A stretch of DNA of 64,000 nucleotides from a candidate division FCPU426 bacterium (GTDB lineage Bacteria > Oederibacteriota > Muellerivitia > Muellerivitales > Muellerivitaceae): NCBI GenBank assembly GCA_030041545.1, contig JASHNQ010000033.1, positions 1 through 64,000 on the forward strand. Direction: 5' to 3'. The notes beneath the pieces were generated by a model. That model was given only the letters and a program-made list of their open reading frames with translations, was not told the origin of the DNA and ran no database searches. This document shows, piece by piece, positions 40,499 through 48,609 of the stretch (its first letter is position 1; each line of letters starts with the position of its first letter). The position numbers and the translations under genes were made by a program.

Positions 40499-41023
40499 CT
40501 ATGCCTTTCCCAGCGACAGCTCGCGCACCTCCACGACCTCTTCCTGGAATTCGCTAATCAATTGAGGATATTTTCGAATGAGGGACGAAAGAGTCGTGCT
40601 TCCCAAGTATCGCTGAATCGAATCTAAGTAATTTCCCAACCGGACGGCCACGGAGGGCCGCCCCAGGGCGGGACATTTCGTGTCCGCCCCCAGCAACACC
40701 TTGTCATGTTCCCGGCTGTGCATGACCACTGCGGGGTACATCGAACAATCCAGGGGACGGGCCTCATAAACCTGGCACGTGTGATCCTCAGGATTGAAAA
40801 ACGAACAGGCGAACCCGTGTCCGCACGCCACGAGTTCGGCCTTGGAGGCGAGGCCCCGGCTTGCCTCCCGGAAGGAGCCTTTCGGTTGTAGGTTCTCGGC
40901 TTGGGCCTTTTCCTCGGGGAAGAAGAAAGGGGAGAGGGCCGCCTGCTTATCGGGAAAGCGGCAGCAAACGGGGCATTCCAGGCAGATTTCGCTGGGAATC
41001 AATTGGGGCAGCTGGGGCTTCAT
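40499..41023 (-). CDS. YkgJ-family cysteine cluster protein
   Basis: The 174-aa protein has an N-terminal CLECPVCC cluster (Cys14, 17, 20, 21), a central CGHGFACSFF, and CQVYEARPLDCSMYP. The C-x6-R-P-x-x-C ending is the YkgJ/UPF0153 signature of a putative Zn or Fe-S chelating protein. No specific function is established. ATG 41023 starts the frame. It is upstream of, and almost contiguous with, the NERD gene. Confidence 0.88.
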   Translation of the reverse strand: MKPQLPQLIPSEICLECPVCCRFPDKQAALSPFFFPEEKAQAENLQPKGSFREASRGLASKAELVACGHGFACSFFNPEDHTCQVYEARPLDCSMYPAVVMHSREHDKVLLGADTKCPALGRPSVAVRLGNYLDSIQRYLGSTTLSSLIRKYPQLISEFQEEVVEVRELSLGKA

Positions 41024-41050
41024 TCCATTCCTAAAAATTAAGTTTGAAGT

Positions 41051-41242
41051 TTAAAGGTTGTAGATGCCCAAACCAATGGTGACCAGGCCGCCAATGATGA
41101 GGATGGGCGCCAAGGTCATGGACCCCACCGCCAAAAACATATAACCCGCCACCAGGACGGCGACGCCGGCGCCCAGGGTGATCTTTCCGGCCTTGCTCAT
41201 TTTGGGTTCGATGGTTTGGGGTTTCGCGGTTTTGTCCGGCAT
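41051..41242 (-). CDS. small two-TM protein (DUF3098-like)
   Basis: The 63-aa protein has a polar N-terminus (MPDKTAKPQTIEPKM) and two membrane helices (LGAGVAVLVAGYMFLAVG and LAPILIIGGLVTIGLGIY). The short loop SMTLAPILIIGG recalls DUF3098 membrane proteins, but the match is weak. GGAG lies four bases before ATG 41242. A longer reading of the frame reaches 41443 through spacer sequence and is not supported. It lies about 200 bp downstream of serS. Confidence 0.65.
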   Translation of the reverse strand: MPDKTAKPQTIEPKMSKAGKITLGAGVAVLVAGYMFLAVGSMTLAPILIIGGLVTIGLGIYNL

Positions 41243-41443
41243 GGGGCTCCTTACGGTTGTGGGTCTTAGGAAGGTTATTGTACCAGAGTGGGTACTGAAT
41301 ATAGATAAGGAAAGGTTTTGCCCTGGAGGGATTAAACGGTTTTGACCGGTTTTATCACCCCAAGGCCGTCCCTCTAGGGGCTTAAGGCCTCCGGAACCAC
41401 CATCCTCCTTCGCCCTTGGGGCTAGGGGGGAGAAGCCTTTCAC

Positions 41444-42721
41444 TCAAGTTTTATCAGGGGAAATGACTTTTAAGCCGCCGAGATAAGGTTGAAGGGCCTC
41501 AGGGATCAAAACCGACCCGTCCGCTTGTTGAAAGTTTTCGAGGATCGCAAGCCAGGTCCGGCCCACGGCCAGCCCGGAGCCGTTCAAGGTGTGGACCAGT
41601 TCGGGCTTGCCGCCGCCTTCTTTCTTGACCTTGATACCGCCCCGGCGGGCCTGGAAATCGGAGCAGTTGGAGCAGCTGGAGATTTCCCGGTAGGTGTTCT
41701 GGCTGGGCAGCCAGACTTCCAGGTCGTAGGTCTTGACCGAGCTGAAGCTCTTGTCGGCCGTGGCCAGAACCACCACGCGGTAGGGCAAGCCCAGCTTTTT
41801 CAGGATGTCCTCCGCGTCGGAGGTGAGCCGCTCCAGCGCCTCCATGCCTTTGTCGGGCTCCACGAACTGGAACAGCTCCACCTTGTTGAACTGGTGCAGG
41901 CGGATGAGCCCCTTGGTGTCCTTGCCGTAGCTGCCAGCCTCCCGGCGGTAGCAGGGGGTGAAAGCCATGTATTTTTTGGGAAGGGAACCGGCGGGAAAGG
42001 TTTCGCCCCGGTGCAGGTTGGCCAGGGACACCTCCGACGTGGGGATCAGGTAAAAGGCGTCTTTCTCGACGGCGAAGGCCTGATCGAGGAACTTGGGGAA
42101 CTGGCCGGACATTTCCATGGACTGGTAATTGACCAGGTGGGGCACCGCCATTTCCTGGTAACCCTTTTGGGCGTTGAGGTCCAGCATGAAATTCACCAGG
42201 GCCCGCTCCAGCTTGGCGCCCAGGCCTCCGAGGGTGAAAAACCTCGCGCCTGAGATTTTGGCGGCCCTCTCGAAATCCAGTATCCCTAAAGCCGGGCCCA
42301 ATTCGTCGTGGGGTTTGGGTTTGAAATCGAACTTGCGGGGTTCGCCCACCCGGCGGACCTCCTGGTTGGCTTCCTCGCCGCCGATGGGGACGCTTTTGTC
42401 CGGGAGGTTGCAGACCATGAGCTCCACCTCGTGGAAATCCTTCTCCACCGCCGCGATCTCGGCATCCATCTGCTTGATCTCGGCGGAAAGCTCCTGCAAC
42501 TTCGCCCGGTAGGGCGTGATTTCCTTGCCTTCCTTCTTCAACTTGGCCATTTCCTCGGAGGCCTGGTTGAGGCGGGCCTTGCGCTTGTCCACGGAAACAG
42601 TCAGGTCCCGCCGGCGGCGCTCCAGGTCCAGGTAAAGGGACAGGTCCACCTTGGACTCGCAGTCCTCCAGGGCCTTGCGCACCTCGGCCTCGTGTTCACG
42701 GACGTATTTGGGATCGAGCAC
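41444..42721 (-). CDS. serS: seryl-tRNA synthetase
   Basis: This is a 425-aa class II synthetase. The N-terminal coiled-coil tRNA-binding arm covers about 1-110. The catalytic core has motif 2 FTPCYRREAGSYGKDTKGLIR (about 255-275) and motif 3 in LNGSGLAVGRTWLAILENFQ (about 385-404). HQFNKVELFQF and ISSCSNCSDFQARR are also present. It charges tRNA-Ser, including the two tRNA-Ser genes in this window. The start is GTG 42721 with GAGG five bases upstream. The frame ends DKT, normal for the family. Confidence 0.97.
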   Translation of the reverse strand: MLDPKYVREHEAEVRKALEDCESKVDLSLYLDLERRRRDLTVSVDKRKARLNQASEEMAKLKKEGKEITPYRAKLQELSAEIKQMDAEIAAVEKDFHEVELMVCNLPDKSVPIGGEEANQEVRRVGEPRKFDFKPKPHDELGPALGILDFERAAKISGARFFTLGGLGAKLERALVNFMLDLNAQKGYQEMAVPHLVNYQSMEMSGQFPKFLDQAFAVEKDAFYLIPTSEVSLANLHRGETFPAGSLPKKYMAFTPCYRREAGSYGKDTKGLIRLHQFNKVELFQFVEPDKGMEALERLTSDAEDILKKLGLPYRVVVLATADKSFSSVKTYDLEVWLPSQNTYREISSCSNCSDFQARRGGIKVKKEGGGKPELVHTLNGSGLAVGRTWLAILENFQQADGSVLIPEALQPYLGGLKVISPDKT

Positions 42722-42899
42722 TTTGACCTCAAAATCAGTTCTAAGTTCGAAGCTTTAAGTTCTAAGTTTTGGAAGTTTTTGTCCCACAACTCATTAAAAA
42801 AGGTGTTAATAATTTTGTGGGACTATACCGATCTCTTTAACTCTTTTTATGGAAGATCGGCATGAACCAATGGTTCAAAAACACACATTAACTCAAAAC

Positions 42900-43199
42900 T
42901 TACAACTTTTTTAATACGGAGTCGACCTTGTCGATGGGGCGCTGTTGCTTGTCCTTGCGTTCGTCCAGTTTAATGACGGTGTAGACCCGCTTCACGCCCT
43001 TTGAAAAGGGCAATCGGTGCATGGCCGCGGCCAGCTTGAGCAAGGTTTCGGTTTTGCCGGTCACGATGGTCCCCATGCCATTGAGCTCATATTGAATACC
43101 TTTTTGCTTTTGGAGATATTTGAAGATGTCGGCTACGTAAGCGCTGACCGAGGTTTTACCCGTCCCCAGGGGGATTACGCTGATTTCCATCATGGCCAT
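42900..43199 (-). CDS. MTH1187-family thiamine-binding protein (DUF77)
   Basis: The 99-aa protein reads MEISVIPLGTGKTSVSAYVA, then YELNGMGTIVTGKTETLLKLAAAMH, then GVKRVYTVIKLDERKDK. This is the ferredoxin-like DUF77/UPF0045 family, known to bind thiamine-like compounds. I start at the second ATG of the MAMM stretch region (43199), where AAGGAG lies upstream; a 16-residue upstream extension is unsupported. It stands alone between serS and the divergent carbonic anhydrase gene. Confidence 0.88.
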   Translation of the reverse strand: MAMMEISVIPLGTGKTSVSAYVADIFKYLQKQKGIQYELNGMGTIVTGKTETLLKLAAAMHRLPFSKGVKRVYTVIKLDERKDKQQRPIDKVDSVLKKL

Positions 43200-43356
43200 G
43201 GTTTTGCTCCTTGAACGGTAAAGGATGGTGGGGGCAAGTATAGCCAAGGAGCCGAAGAATGGATAGACGGGCGCCCCGCCTTAAAATGCTGTCCGGCGGC
43301 CCCAAGAAGGAATATACTTTTCACGCGTCTCATCAACCCAAACGAGGGAGGGCATC

Positions 43357-44097
43357 ATGCGCGTCATTCACCCCAAGAGGGCCCTTGCGGCCGCGGTCCT
43401 GCTGGCGACCCTGCCGCTTTGGGCCGCCGAGCGGACGGGCGCCTTGCTGGACGACTATGGCGACGTCAAGACCACCAAGCAAGATAAGGCCATTAAGAAG
43501 GAGCAGGATGAAATCATGGCGATGCTGGTTTCCGGCAACCAATACCATGTGAACCACATGACCCATGGAAAGGACCCGCGCGTGATGGTGGTCAGCTGCG
43601 CCGATTCCCACGTGACGCCCGAGGCGGTCTTTCACGCCCAGCCGGGCGAGCTTTTCGTCAACCGCGCCTTTGGGAACGTGGTGGATAAGGTGATTTTGGC
43701 CAGCTTGGAGTACGGGGCCACGATCCTGCATTGCCCGGTCTTGGTGGTGATGGGCCATACCGATTGCACGGCCGTTGAGGGGGCTATCCAGGAACACGAC
43801 AATCCAAGGACGGAGGACCAGTGGGATTCCTTGAACACGAAAGCCCTTTATGAGGAGTTGGAGCCTGCGGTGGCCGAGGTGGAGCAGGCCCAAGACGAGT
43901 CCGCGGCCCAGACGGGGAACAGGCTCACCGGCGATCCCTTCCTGGAGGCGGTGGTGAGGGCGAACGTCTTGAACACGATGCACCAAATCCGCCAAAAGAG
44001 CCCGGTGCTGTGGCATTTGGAACAAAAAGATTACCTCAAAATTATCGGCTGCATTTACCACAAGGACAACGGAAAGGTGGAGTGGATCAAGGAATAA
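43357..44097 (+). CDS. exported beta-carbonic anhydrase with altered Asp-Arg dyad
   Basis: The 246-aa protein has a signal peptide (to about residue 23, LPLWAAE), so it is probably periplasmic. The zinc ligands of a beta-class carbonic anhydrase are present: Cys81 in SCADSHV, and His134 and Cys137 in GHTDC. The catalytic dyad is unusual: the family motif C-x-D-S-R here reads CADSH, with His85 in place of Arg. The C-terminal half has an insertion rich in Glu/Ala (EELEPAVAEVEQAQ). Function may be altered, or the dyad compensated. A strong terminator follows before ald. Confidence 0.85.
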   Translation: MRVIHPKRALAAAVLLATLPLWAAERTGALLDDYGDVKTTKQDKAIKKEQDEIMAMLVSGNQYHVNHMTHGKDPRVMVVSCADSHVTPEAVFHAQPGELFVNRAFGNVVDKVILASLEYGATILHCPVLVVMGHTDCTAVEGAIQEHDNPRTEDQWDSLNTKALYEELEPAVAEVEQAQDESAAQTGNRLTGDPFLEAVVRANVLNTMHQIRQKSPVLWHLEQKDYLKIIGCIYHKDNGKVEWIKE

Positions 44098-44145
44098 CTC
44101 AGGGCAGCTCACAGTTGACAGCTGACAGTTCGCGGCAAGGATGCA

Positions 44146-44179
44146 CCAAAGGCGGCCTGAGGGCCGCCTTTGGCTTTTA
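44146..44179 (+). terminator. intrinsic terminator after carbonic anhydrase gene
   Basis: CCAAAGGCGGCC and GGGCCGCCTTTGG form a 12-bp stem around TGA, followed by CTTTTAA. It separates the carbonic anhydrase transcript from ald. Just upstream (44105-44135) lies a CAGTTGACAGCTGACAG-type spacer repeat. Confidence 0.88.
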
Positions 44180-44193
44180 ACAAGGAGTTTGTA

Positions 44194-45282
44194 ATGATCA
44201 TCGGCGTGCCCAAAGAGATCAAAGACAACGAATACCGCGTGGGGGTGGTGCCGGGAGGGGTGGAGGAGCTCATCTCCGCCGGGCACAAGGTGCTCATTGA
44301 AAAGGCGGCGGGCCGGGGGAGCGGCATTACCGACGCGGAATTCCAGGAAGCGGGGGCCCAGCCGGCGTCCAAGGCGGAGGTTTTCCGCCGGGCGGAAATG
44401 ATCCTGAAGGTCAAGGAACCCCAGCCCTCCGAATACGCATTGATCCGGCCCGGACAGGCGTTGTTCTGCTATTTCCATTTCGCGGCCTCGCCGCGACTGA
44501 CCCGCGCCATTCTGGGTACGAAGGCCGTGGCCATCGCCTACGAGACCATCCGGCTTTCCTCGGGGGAGCACCCCCTGCTGACGCCCATGAGCGAGGTGGC
44601 GGGAAAGATGGCCATCCAGGAGGGCGCGAAATACCTGGAACGTTCCATGGGCGGCAAGGGGATCCTCTTGGGCGGCGTGGCGGGGGTGAAACCCGCCAAG
44701 GTGGTGGTCTTGGGAGGGGGCGTGGTGGGCATGAACGCGGCCAAGACCGCCGCGGGGCTGGGAGCCCGGGTGACCCTCCTGGACATCAACCCTATCCGGT
44801 TGCGGTACCTGGAGGACATCCTTCCCAAGAACGTCGTCACCCTGGTTTCCAACCGCCGCGTGGTCCGCGAGGAAGTCCGGGAGGCGGACCTCCTTATTGG
44901 CGCGGTTTATATCGAGGGGGCCAAGGCGCCCCGACTGGTCACCGAGGCCATGGTGAAACAAATGAAAGCCGGCTCGGTGATCGTGGACGTGGCCATCGAT
45001 CAGGGCGGGTGCGTGGAGACGTCCCGGCCGACCACCCACAGCCGGCCCGTTTACACCCGGCATGGCGTGGTGCATTATTGCGTGACCAATATCCCGGGCG
45101 CGGTGGGCATGACCTCCACCTACGCCCTCACCAACTCCACCCTGCCCTTCGTGCTGGAGATCGCCCGGCACGGGTACCAGGAAGCGGCCCGGCGCAACCC
45201 CGCCCTGCAACACGGTTTGAACATCGACCGGGGCGTACTGGCGCACCCGGCCCTCAAAGCCGTCTTCAACAAAGGTCGTTGA
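44194..45282 (+). CDS. ald: alanine dehydrogenase
   Basis: This 362-aa enzyme interconverts L-alanine and pyruvate plus ammonium with NAD. It opens MIIGVPKEIKDNEYRVGVVP. It has the catalytic Lys region LKVKEPQPSEY and the His region FCYFHFAA. The Rossmann NAD site is VVVLGGGVVGMNAAKTA with DINP, and AIDQGGCVETSRPTTHS is near the end. AAGGAG lies upstream of ATG 44194; the frame extends eight codons further but without a site. The length is normal for the family (about 360-370). A terminator follows. Confidence 0.97.
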   Translation: MIIGVPKEIKDNEYRVGVVPGGVEELISAGHKVLIEKAAGRGSGITDAEFQEAGAQPASKAEVFRRAEMILKVKEPQPSEYALIRPGQALFCYFHFAASPRLTRAILGTKAVAIAYETIRLSSGEHPLLTPMSEVAGKMAIQEGAKYLERSMGGKGILLGGVAGVKPAKVVVLGGGVVGMNAAKTAAGLGARVTLLDINPIRLRYLEDILPKNVVTLVSNRRVVREEVREADLLIGAVYIEGAKAPRLVTEAMVKQMKAGSVIVDVAIDQGGCVETSRPTTHSRPVYTRHGVVHYCVTNIPGAVGMTSTYALTNSTLPFVLEIARHGYQEAARRNPALQHGLNIDRGVLAHPALKAVFNKGR

Positions 45283-45324
45283 AGCCGGAATTTTAAATTT
45301 TGAGTTCTAAGTTTTGAGTTAAGG

Positions 45325-45357
45325 AAAATCCCATTGCGTAAACTCAATGGGATTTTT
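45325..45357 (+). terminator. intrinsic terminator after ald
   Basis: AAAATCCCATTG and CAATGGGATTTTTT pair around a seven-base loop and end in six T residues. AT-rich TTTTGAGTTCTAAGTTTTG-type spacer repeats flank it on both sides. Confidence 0.88.
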
Positions 45358-45406
45358 TCAAAAACTTAAAATCGCGAACTTAAAACTCATAATTAAAGGT
45401 CTTAAA

Positions 45407-46114
45407 ATGCCCACTGTTTTCGCCAGCGTCAGCGTCACCCTCCTTCTTTTCTTCGCCGTGACCATCGCAATGGCCTACGCCCACGCGCTTTCCGTGGGCA
45501 TGCACATGCTTTGGGGGTTTTTCGTGGCGGTCTTGATCGTGCTGCTTCAGTGCCTGGTTTTCGGGTTTTTCATCGGCAGCGGCAAATCCATCAAGCGCGT
45601 GGTGGAGGAAAACGGGCTGAGCCGGGAATGGGTCCAAAAAACGAAGGATTATAAGAACCGCTGTTACCCCATGCTGATGTTGGCCGTACTGGTGACGGTG
45701 GCTGCGGCAGCCGTCGGGGGGGGCGTTTCCATGGGTTCGGTCCCCCTTTGGGTTCATGAAGCCCTGGTGTGGTGCGCCTTCGGGATGAACCTTTACTCCC
45801 TTTGGATTTCCCTCCGGGTGGTGGTGGAAAACGTCGAAGCCATCCACCACATCAACGACGAAGCCCGGCTTTTAAGGGCGCAGGGACGGCCGCCTGTGGC
45901 TGCCGCCCCGGAGGAAAAAAAGGAGGCGCTGCCGCCCCCAAAGTCCGCCAGGTCCTCCCGTTTTTATTTTTTTGCCGCGGCGGCTTGGGTGCCCTACCTA
46001 TATATGAAGTTTTCCCTCGGCAGCCGCACTTTCCCCTATTGGCCGTTTATCGTTGTAAGCGGCTTTTGCCTGGTGGCCGGCTGGTGGAGCGCCCAAAAGA
46101 CAAAAAATTCGTGA
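45407..46114 (+). CDS. multi-pass membrane protein, unknown function
   Basis: The 235-aa protein has four to six hydrophobic segments: FASVSVTLLLFFAVTIAM, GFFVAVLIVLLQCLVFGFF, PMLMLAVLVTVAAAAVGG, ALVWCAFGMNLYSLWI, and two C-terminal ones. A cytosolic Ala/Pro/Lys-rich loop lies around 165-185. I recognise no family. ATG 45407 is preceded by AAAGG; the frame is open 20 codons further into repeat sequence. It stands alone between the ald terminator and a repeat-like spacer. Confidence 0.6.
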   Translation: MPTVFASVSVTLLLFFAVTIAMAYAHALSVGMHMLWGFFVAVLIVLLQCLVFGFFIGSGKSIKRVVEENGLSREWVQKTKDYKNRCYPMLMLAVLVTVAAAAVGGGVSMGSVPLWVHEALVWCAFGMNLYSLWISLRVVVENVEAIHHINDEARLLRAQGRPPVAAAPEEKKEALPPPKSARSSRFYFFAAAAWVPYLYMKFSLGSRTFPYWPFIVVSGFCLVAGWWSAQKTKNS

Positions 46115-46586
46115 GTTGTTAATGAATGGTTTCGATCGAAAAACGATCAAAAAAACAGCATAATTCACACAGTTTCTCCGAATTAAATGGGGCCTTGGGC
46201 CCCCAGCCGAAAACCGTGTCGCCCTTATTACTTTTTATCGGGCGAAGCCCGATTTTGAATAATGTCAATAAGGGCATAATTAAACATTCAAAATTCATCC
46301 TTTATCCACTAGAATGTCGCCCTTGCCGTTCCAGCCCCTTAGTCGTGAAATTTTAAACGAAAAGCCGAAAACCCTTCGATTAGACTCAGGGCCTGAGGCT
46401 CTCGAATGGTTTCCCGACCTAAGGGACCGGGCATTATTACCCTGGTTTCACCAGTGAACCTTTGAGGATGTTTCCCTCGTAGGTTCCAGTTTGTCCGGGT
46501 TAGGCTTTTCACCGGATCAAACCTAAAGCCCGGTTCGTCCAAAAGAACGCGGCACGGATCAAATCCACGGGGTCGTCATTACTTTT
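46115..46586. other. 472-bp spacer with several hairpins
   Basis: No supported gene is present. It includes a GGGCGAAGCCCGA hairpin (about 46240) and, closer to the beta-barrel gene, GAACCTTTGAGG..CCCTCGTAGGTTC (46456-46487) and GGTTTCACCAGTGAACC (46443-46459), which can fold. This could be a structured leader of the gene at 46587, but it matches no RNA family I know. Confidence 0.35.
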
Positions 46587-47342
46587 ATGAAGCTTCCTCA
46601 AAAAATAGGGTTCTCCTTGGCTTTCCTCCTTCTCCTGTGCGGCTTGGGGACCCAAACCCGGGCGGACGAGGGAAACCCCGGCGATTTCATCCATACCCGA
46701 ACCTACATCGGCGTGGAAGGCACTTCGGTGAGCGTGGACAACACCGGCCTTTTCGACGGGCTCAATTATTCCGTCGTCAACACCCCCAATTACGAAGTCG
46801 ACCTTCTGCCGGCCCTGGCCCAAAACTTCGGATGGGGCGTGCTGGTGGGGCACCGGGAGGAGGCTTGGGCCGTGGAGGTCAGTTTTTGGCAGTCCAACCA
46901 CAACGCCACCTTTGGGCCGGGGGTCGTGAGTTCCGCGGCCGGTTCGGTGACCTTTACCCAGCAATACCAGGACGTGGCCGTTTACAACTCCATCAATGTC
47001 GATTTTAAAAGGTATTTTATAACGGAATCCCAATTCCAGCCTTTTGTCGACTTGGGCGTCTGTTTCCCTTGGATCGTGGTGAATAACGCCGCCGCCAACG
47101 CCAACTACCAGGTCACCTCCCTCACCCTGGCCGGGCTTGGATTGGACCTGGGAGTGGGCGTGGAATATTACCTGTCGCCCACCCTTTCCTTCTTCGGCGG
47201 GGGCTACCGGCGTTGGGCCAGTTTCGACGAGTTCAAGGGTTTTGCCCTGGAATTCAACCAAGTGAACCAAATTGACGCTTCCCCCACCGACGCCACGGGC
47301 GGGTTTGACTTCGCCGTGGGAACCAGCTTGGGGTTTGAGTAA
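46587..47342 (+). CDS. outer-membrane beta-barrel protein, paralog 1
   Basis: The 251-aa protein has a signal peptide (FSLAFLLLLCGLGTQTRA). Alternating aromatic strands follow: NFGWGVLVGHREEAWAVEVSFWQS, NSINVDFKRYFI, QPFVDLGVCFPWIV and LDLGVGVEYYLSP, ending FAVGTSLGFE. This is a porin-like barrel of 8-10 strands. It is clearly homologous to the protein at 50037 (FGWGVLFGHRE, INIDFKRYFF, QPFISLGLSFPW). Both sit next to NHL-repeat lipoproteins. Role unknown; it may partner with the neighbouring lipoprotein. Confidence 0.75.
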   Translation: MKLPQKIGFSLAFLLLLCGLGTQTRADEGNPGDFIHTRTYIGVEGTSVSVDNTGLFDGLNYSVVNTPNYEVDLLPALAQNFGWGVLVGHREEAWAVEVSFWQSNHNATFGPGVVSSAAGSVTFTQQYQDVAVYNSINVDFKRYFITESQFQPFVDLGVCFPWIVVNNAAANANYQVTSLTLAGLGLDLGVGVEYYLSPTLSFFGGGYRRWASFDEFKGFALEFNQVNQIDASPTDATGGFDFAVGTSLGFE

Positions 47343-47378
47343 GGAGCGCGCGGTGAGAACTTCGCAGGAAGGCTTGGC

Positions 47379-48512
47379 ATGAAAAAGGCGTTGTCCCTCA
47401 TGATATTAGTCCTGCCGGTGTTTTCGGCCCTTTTCCTGAACTTCTCTTGTTCGACCAAAACCCCGACGGCCGCCGATAATTTCCAAAACCCAGTTCAGAC
47501 GATCGTGGCCACCAATCCGACCTACACTTTTACGGCGACTTATACCTTCACCATCACCTATACTTTTACCCCCTCCTATACCCCGACCACCACCTTCACC
47601 CCTTATGTCACGGCCACGCCTTGGACGGGTTTCAGCACTCCCGAGGGAATCGCGGCTGATTCGGACGGCAATGTCTACGTCGCCGACACGGGTCACAACT
47701 ATGTTGATAAATACAACTCCAACGGGATCCTGGTCGCCGGTTGGGGAGCCTATGGGGTCAAGGGCAAAGTCCCCTACACCCTTCCTGTGGCGGTGGCGGT
47801 CTACCCGGCGGGAGCAACCCTTGTGGCGACCATTACCCCCTCAACGCCGACGACCCTTTACGTGGTGGGTAGCGGAAACCCGGTCCAGGTCAGCGAATAC
47901 GGGCCCACGGGCAACCAGATCACCGCTTCATTCTCACAGTTCTTTACTTTCTCGAACCCGAAGGGCCTCGCGGTGGACGGCAACGGTTATGTTTACGTCA
48001 GCGACACGGGAAACAACCGGATCGTCCAACTCTCGCCCACAGGGGCTACCGGCAGTGGATTCGGGGGCAGTGGGGCCCTCACCTTGACGGCCCCAGCCAC
48101 CATCGGTTCCGTCACCATTACTTCAGGGGCCACGGTCACGCTGGCGGGCATCGCGGTCAACAATGGAAACGTTTATGTGGCCGTCCAAGGATCGGGAATC
48201 AATGGGAGCACCTACAGCTCGGTGGTGGGGTTTGATGTCGCCACGGGCGACACCACGACTGTCGCCATCCCAGGCTTTAAGAATCCGACGGGGATCGCCT
48301 TTGATTCCAGCGGCAACCTTTATGTGGCGGATACGGGCAACAAGCAGGTTGAGGAATTCTCGCCCACCGGCGGGGGCACTTACGTCCAAGTGCCGCTCCA
48401 GTTCAACGGTTCCAGTCTGTTGGCCAGCCCTATGGGCGTGGCGGTGGACCCGTACTTCAATATTTACGTGACGGATTCCATGGACAACGAAGTGTTTAAA
48501 TTCGCGCCCTAA
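47379..48512 (+). CDS. NHL-repeat lipoprotein 1
   Basis: The 377-aa protein has a signal peptide with lipobox FSC (Cys24), a Thr/Pro-rich spacer (YTFTATYTFTITYTFTPSYT), then NHL-type beta-propeller repeats. Examples are FSTPEGIAADSDGNVYVADTGHN, FSNPKGLAVDGNGYVYVSDTGNN, FKNPTGIAFDSSGNLYVADTGNK and ASPMGVAVDPYFNIYVTDS. It ends VFKFAP. It should be an outer-membrane-anchored propeller held out by a flexible stalk, probably for binding. It is followed by a paralog and preceded by the beta-barrel, 36 bp away. Confidence 0.85.
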   Translation: MKKALSLMILVLPVFSALFLNFSCSTKTPTAADNFQNPVQTIVATNPTYTFTATYTFTITYTFTPSYTPTTTFTPYVTATPWTGFSTPEGIAADSDGNVYVADTGHNYVDKYNSNGILVAGWGAYGVKGKVPYTLPVAVAVYPAGATLVATITPSTPTTLYVVGSGNPVQVSEYGPTGNQITASFSQFFTFSNPKGLAVDGNGYVYVSDTGNNRIVQLSPTGATGSGFGGSGALTLTAPATIGSVTITSGATVTLAGIAVNNGNVYVAVQGSGINGSTYSSVVGFDVATGDTTTVAIPGFKNPTGIAFDSSGNLYVADTGNKQVEEFSPTGGGTYVQVPLQFNGSSLLASPMGVAVDPYFNIYVTDSMDNEVFKFAP

Positions 48513-48609
48513 GAGACAGTTCGCAGTCGATCTGGCTTCGCCAAGGCTACGCCAGACAGGCAGTTCACGGTTGGCAATAAAGTCCAGCAAAGACTTTGAG
48601 GATAAAACG

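Noticed and set aside
43333..45246. 637-codon open frame on the minus strand
   Set aside because: It is antisense to the carbonic anhydrase and alanine dehydrogenase genes and runs through their terminator; composition is shadow-like.
46340..46560. Known riboswitch upstream of the beta-barrel gene
   Set aside because: Several hairpins are possible, but I could not match them to any riboswitch consensus I know.
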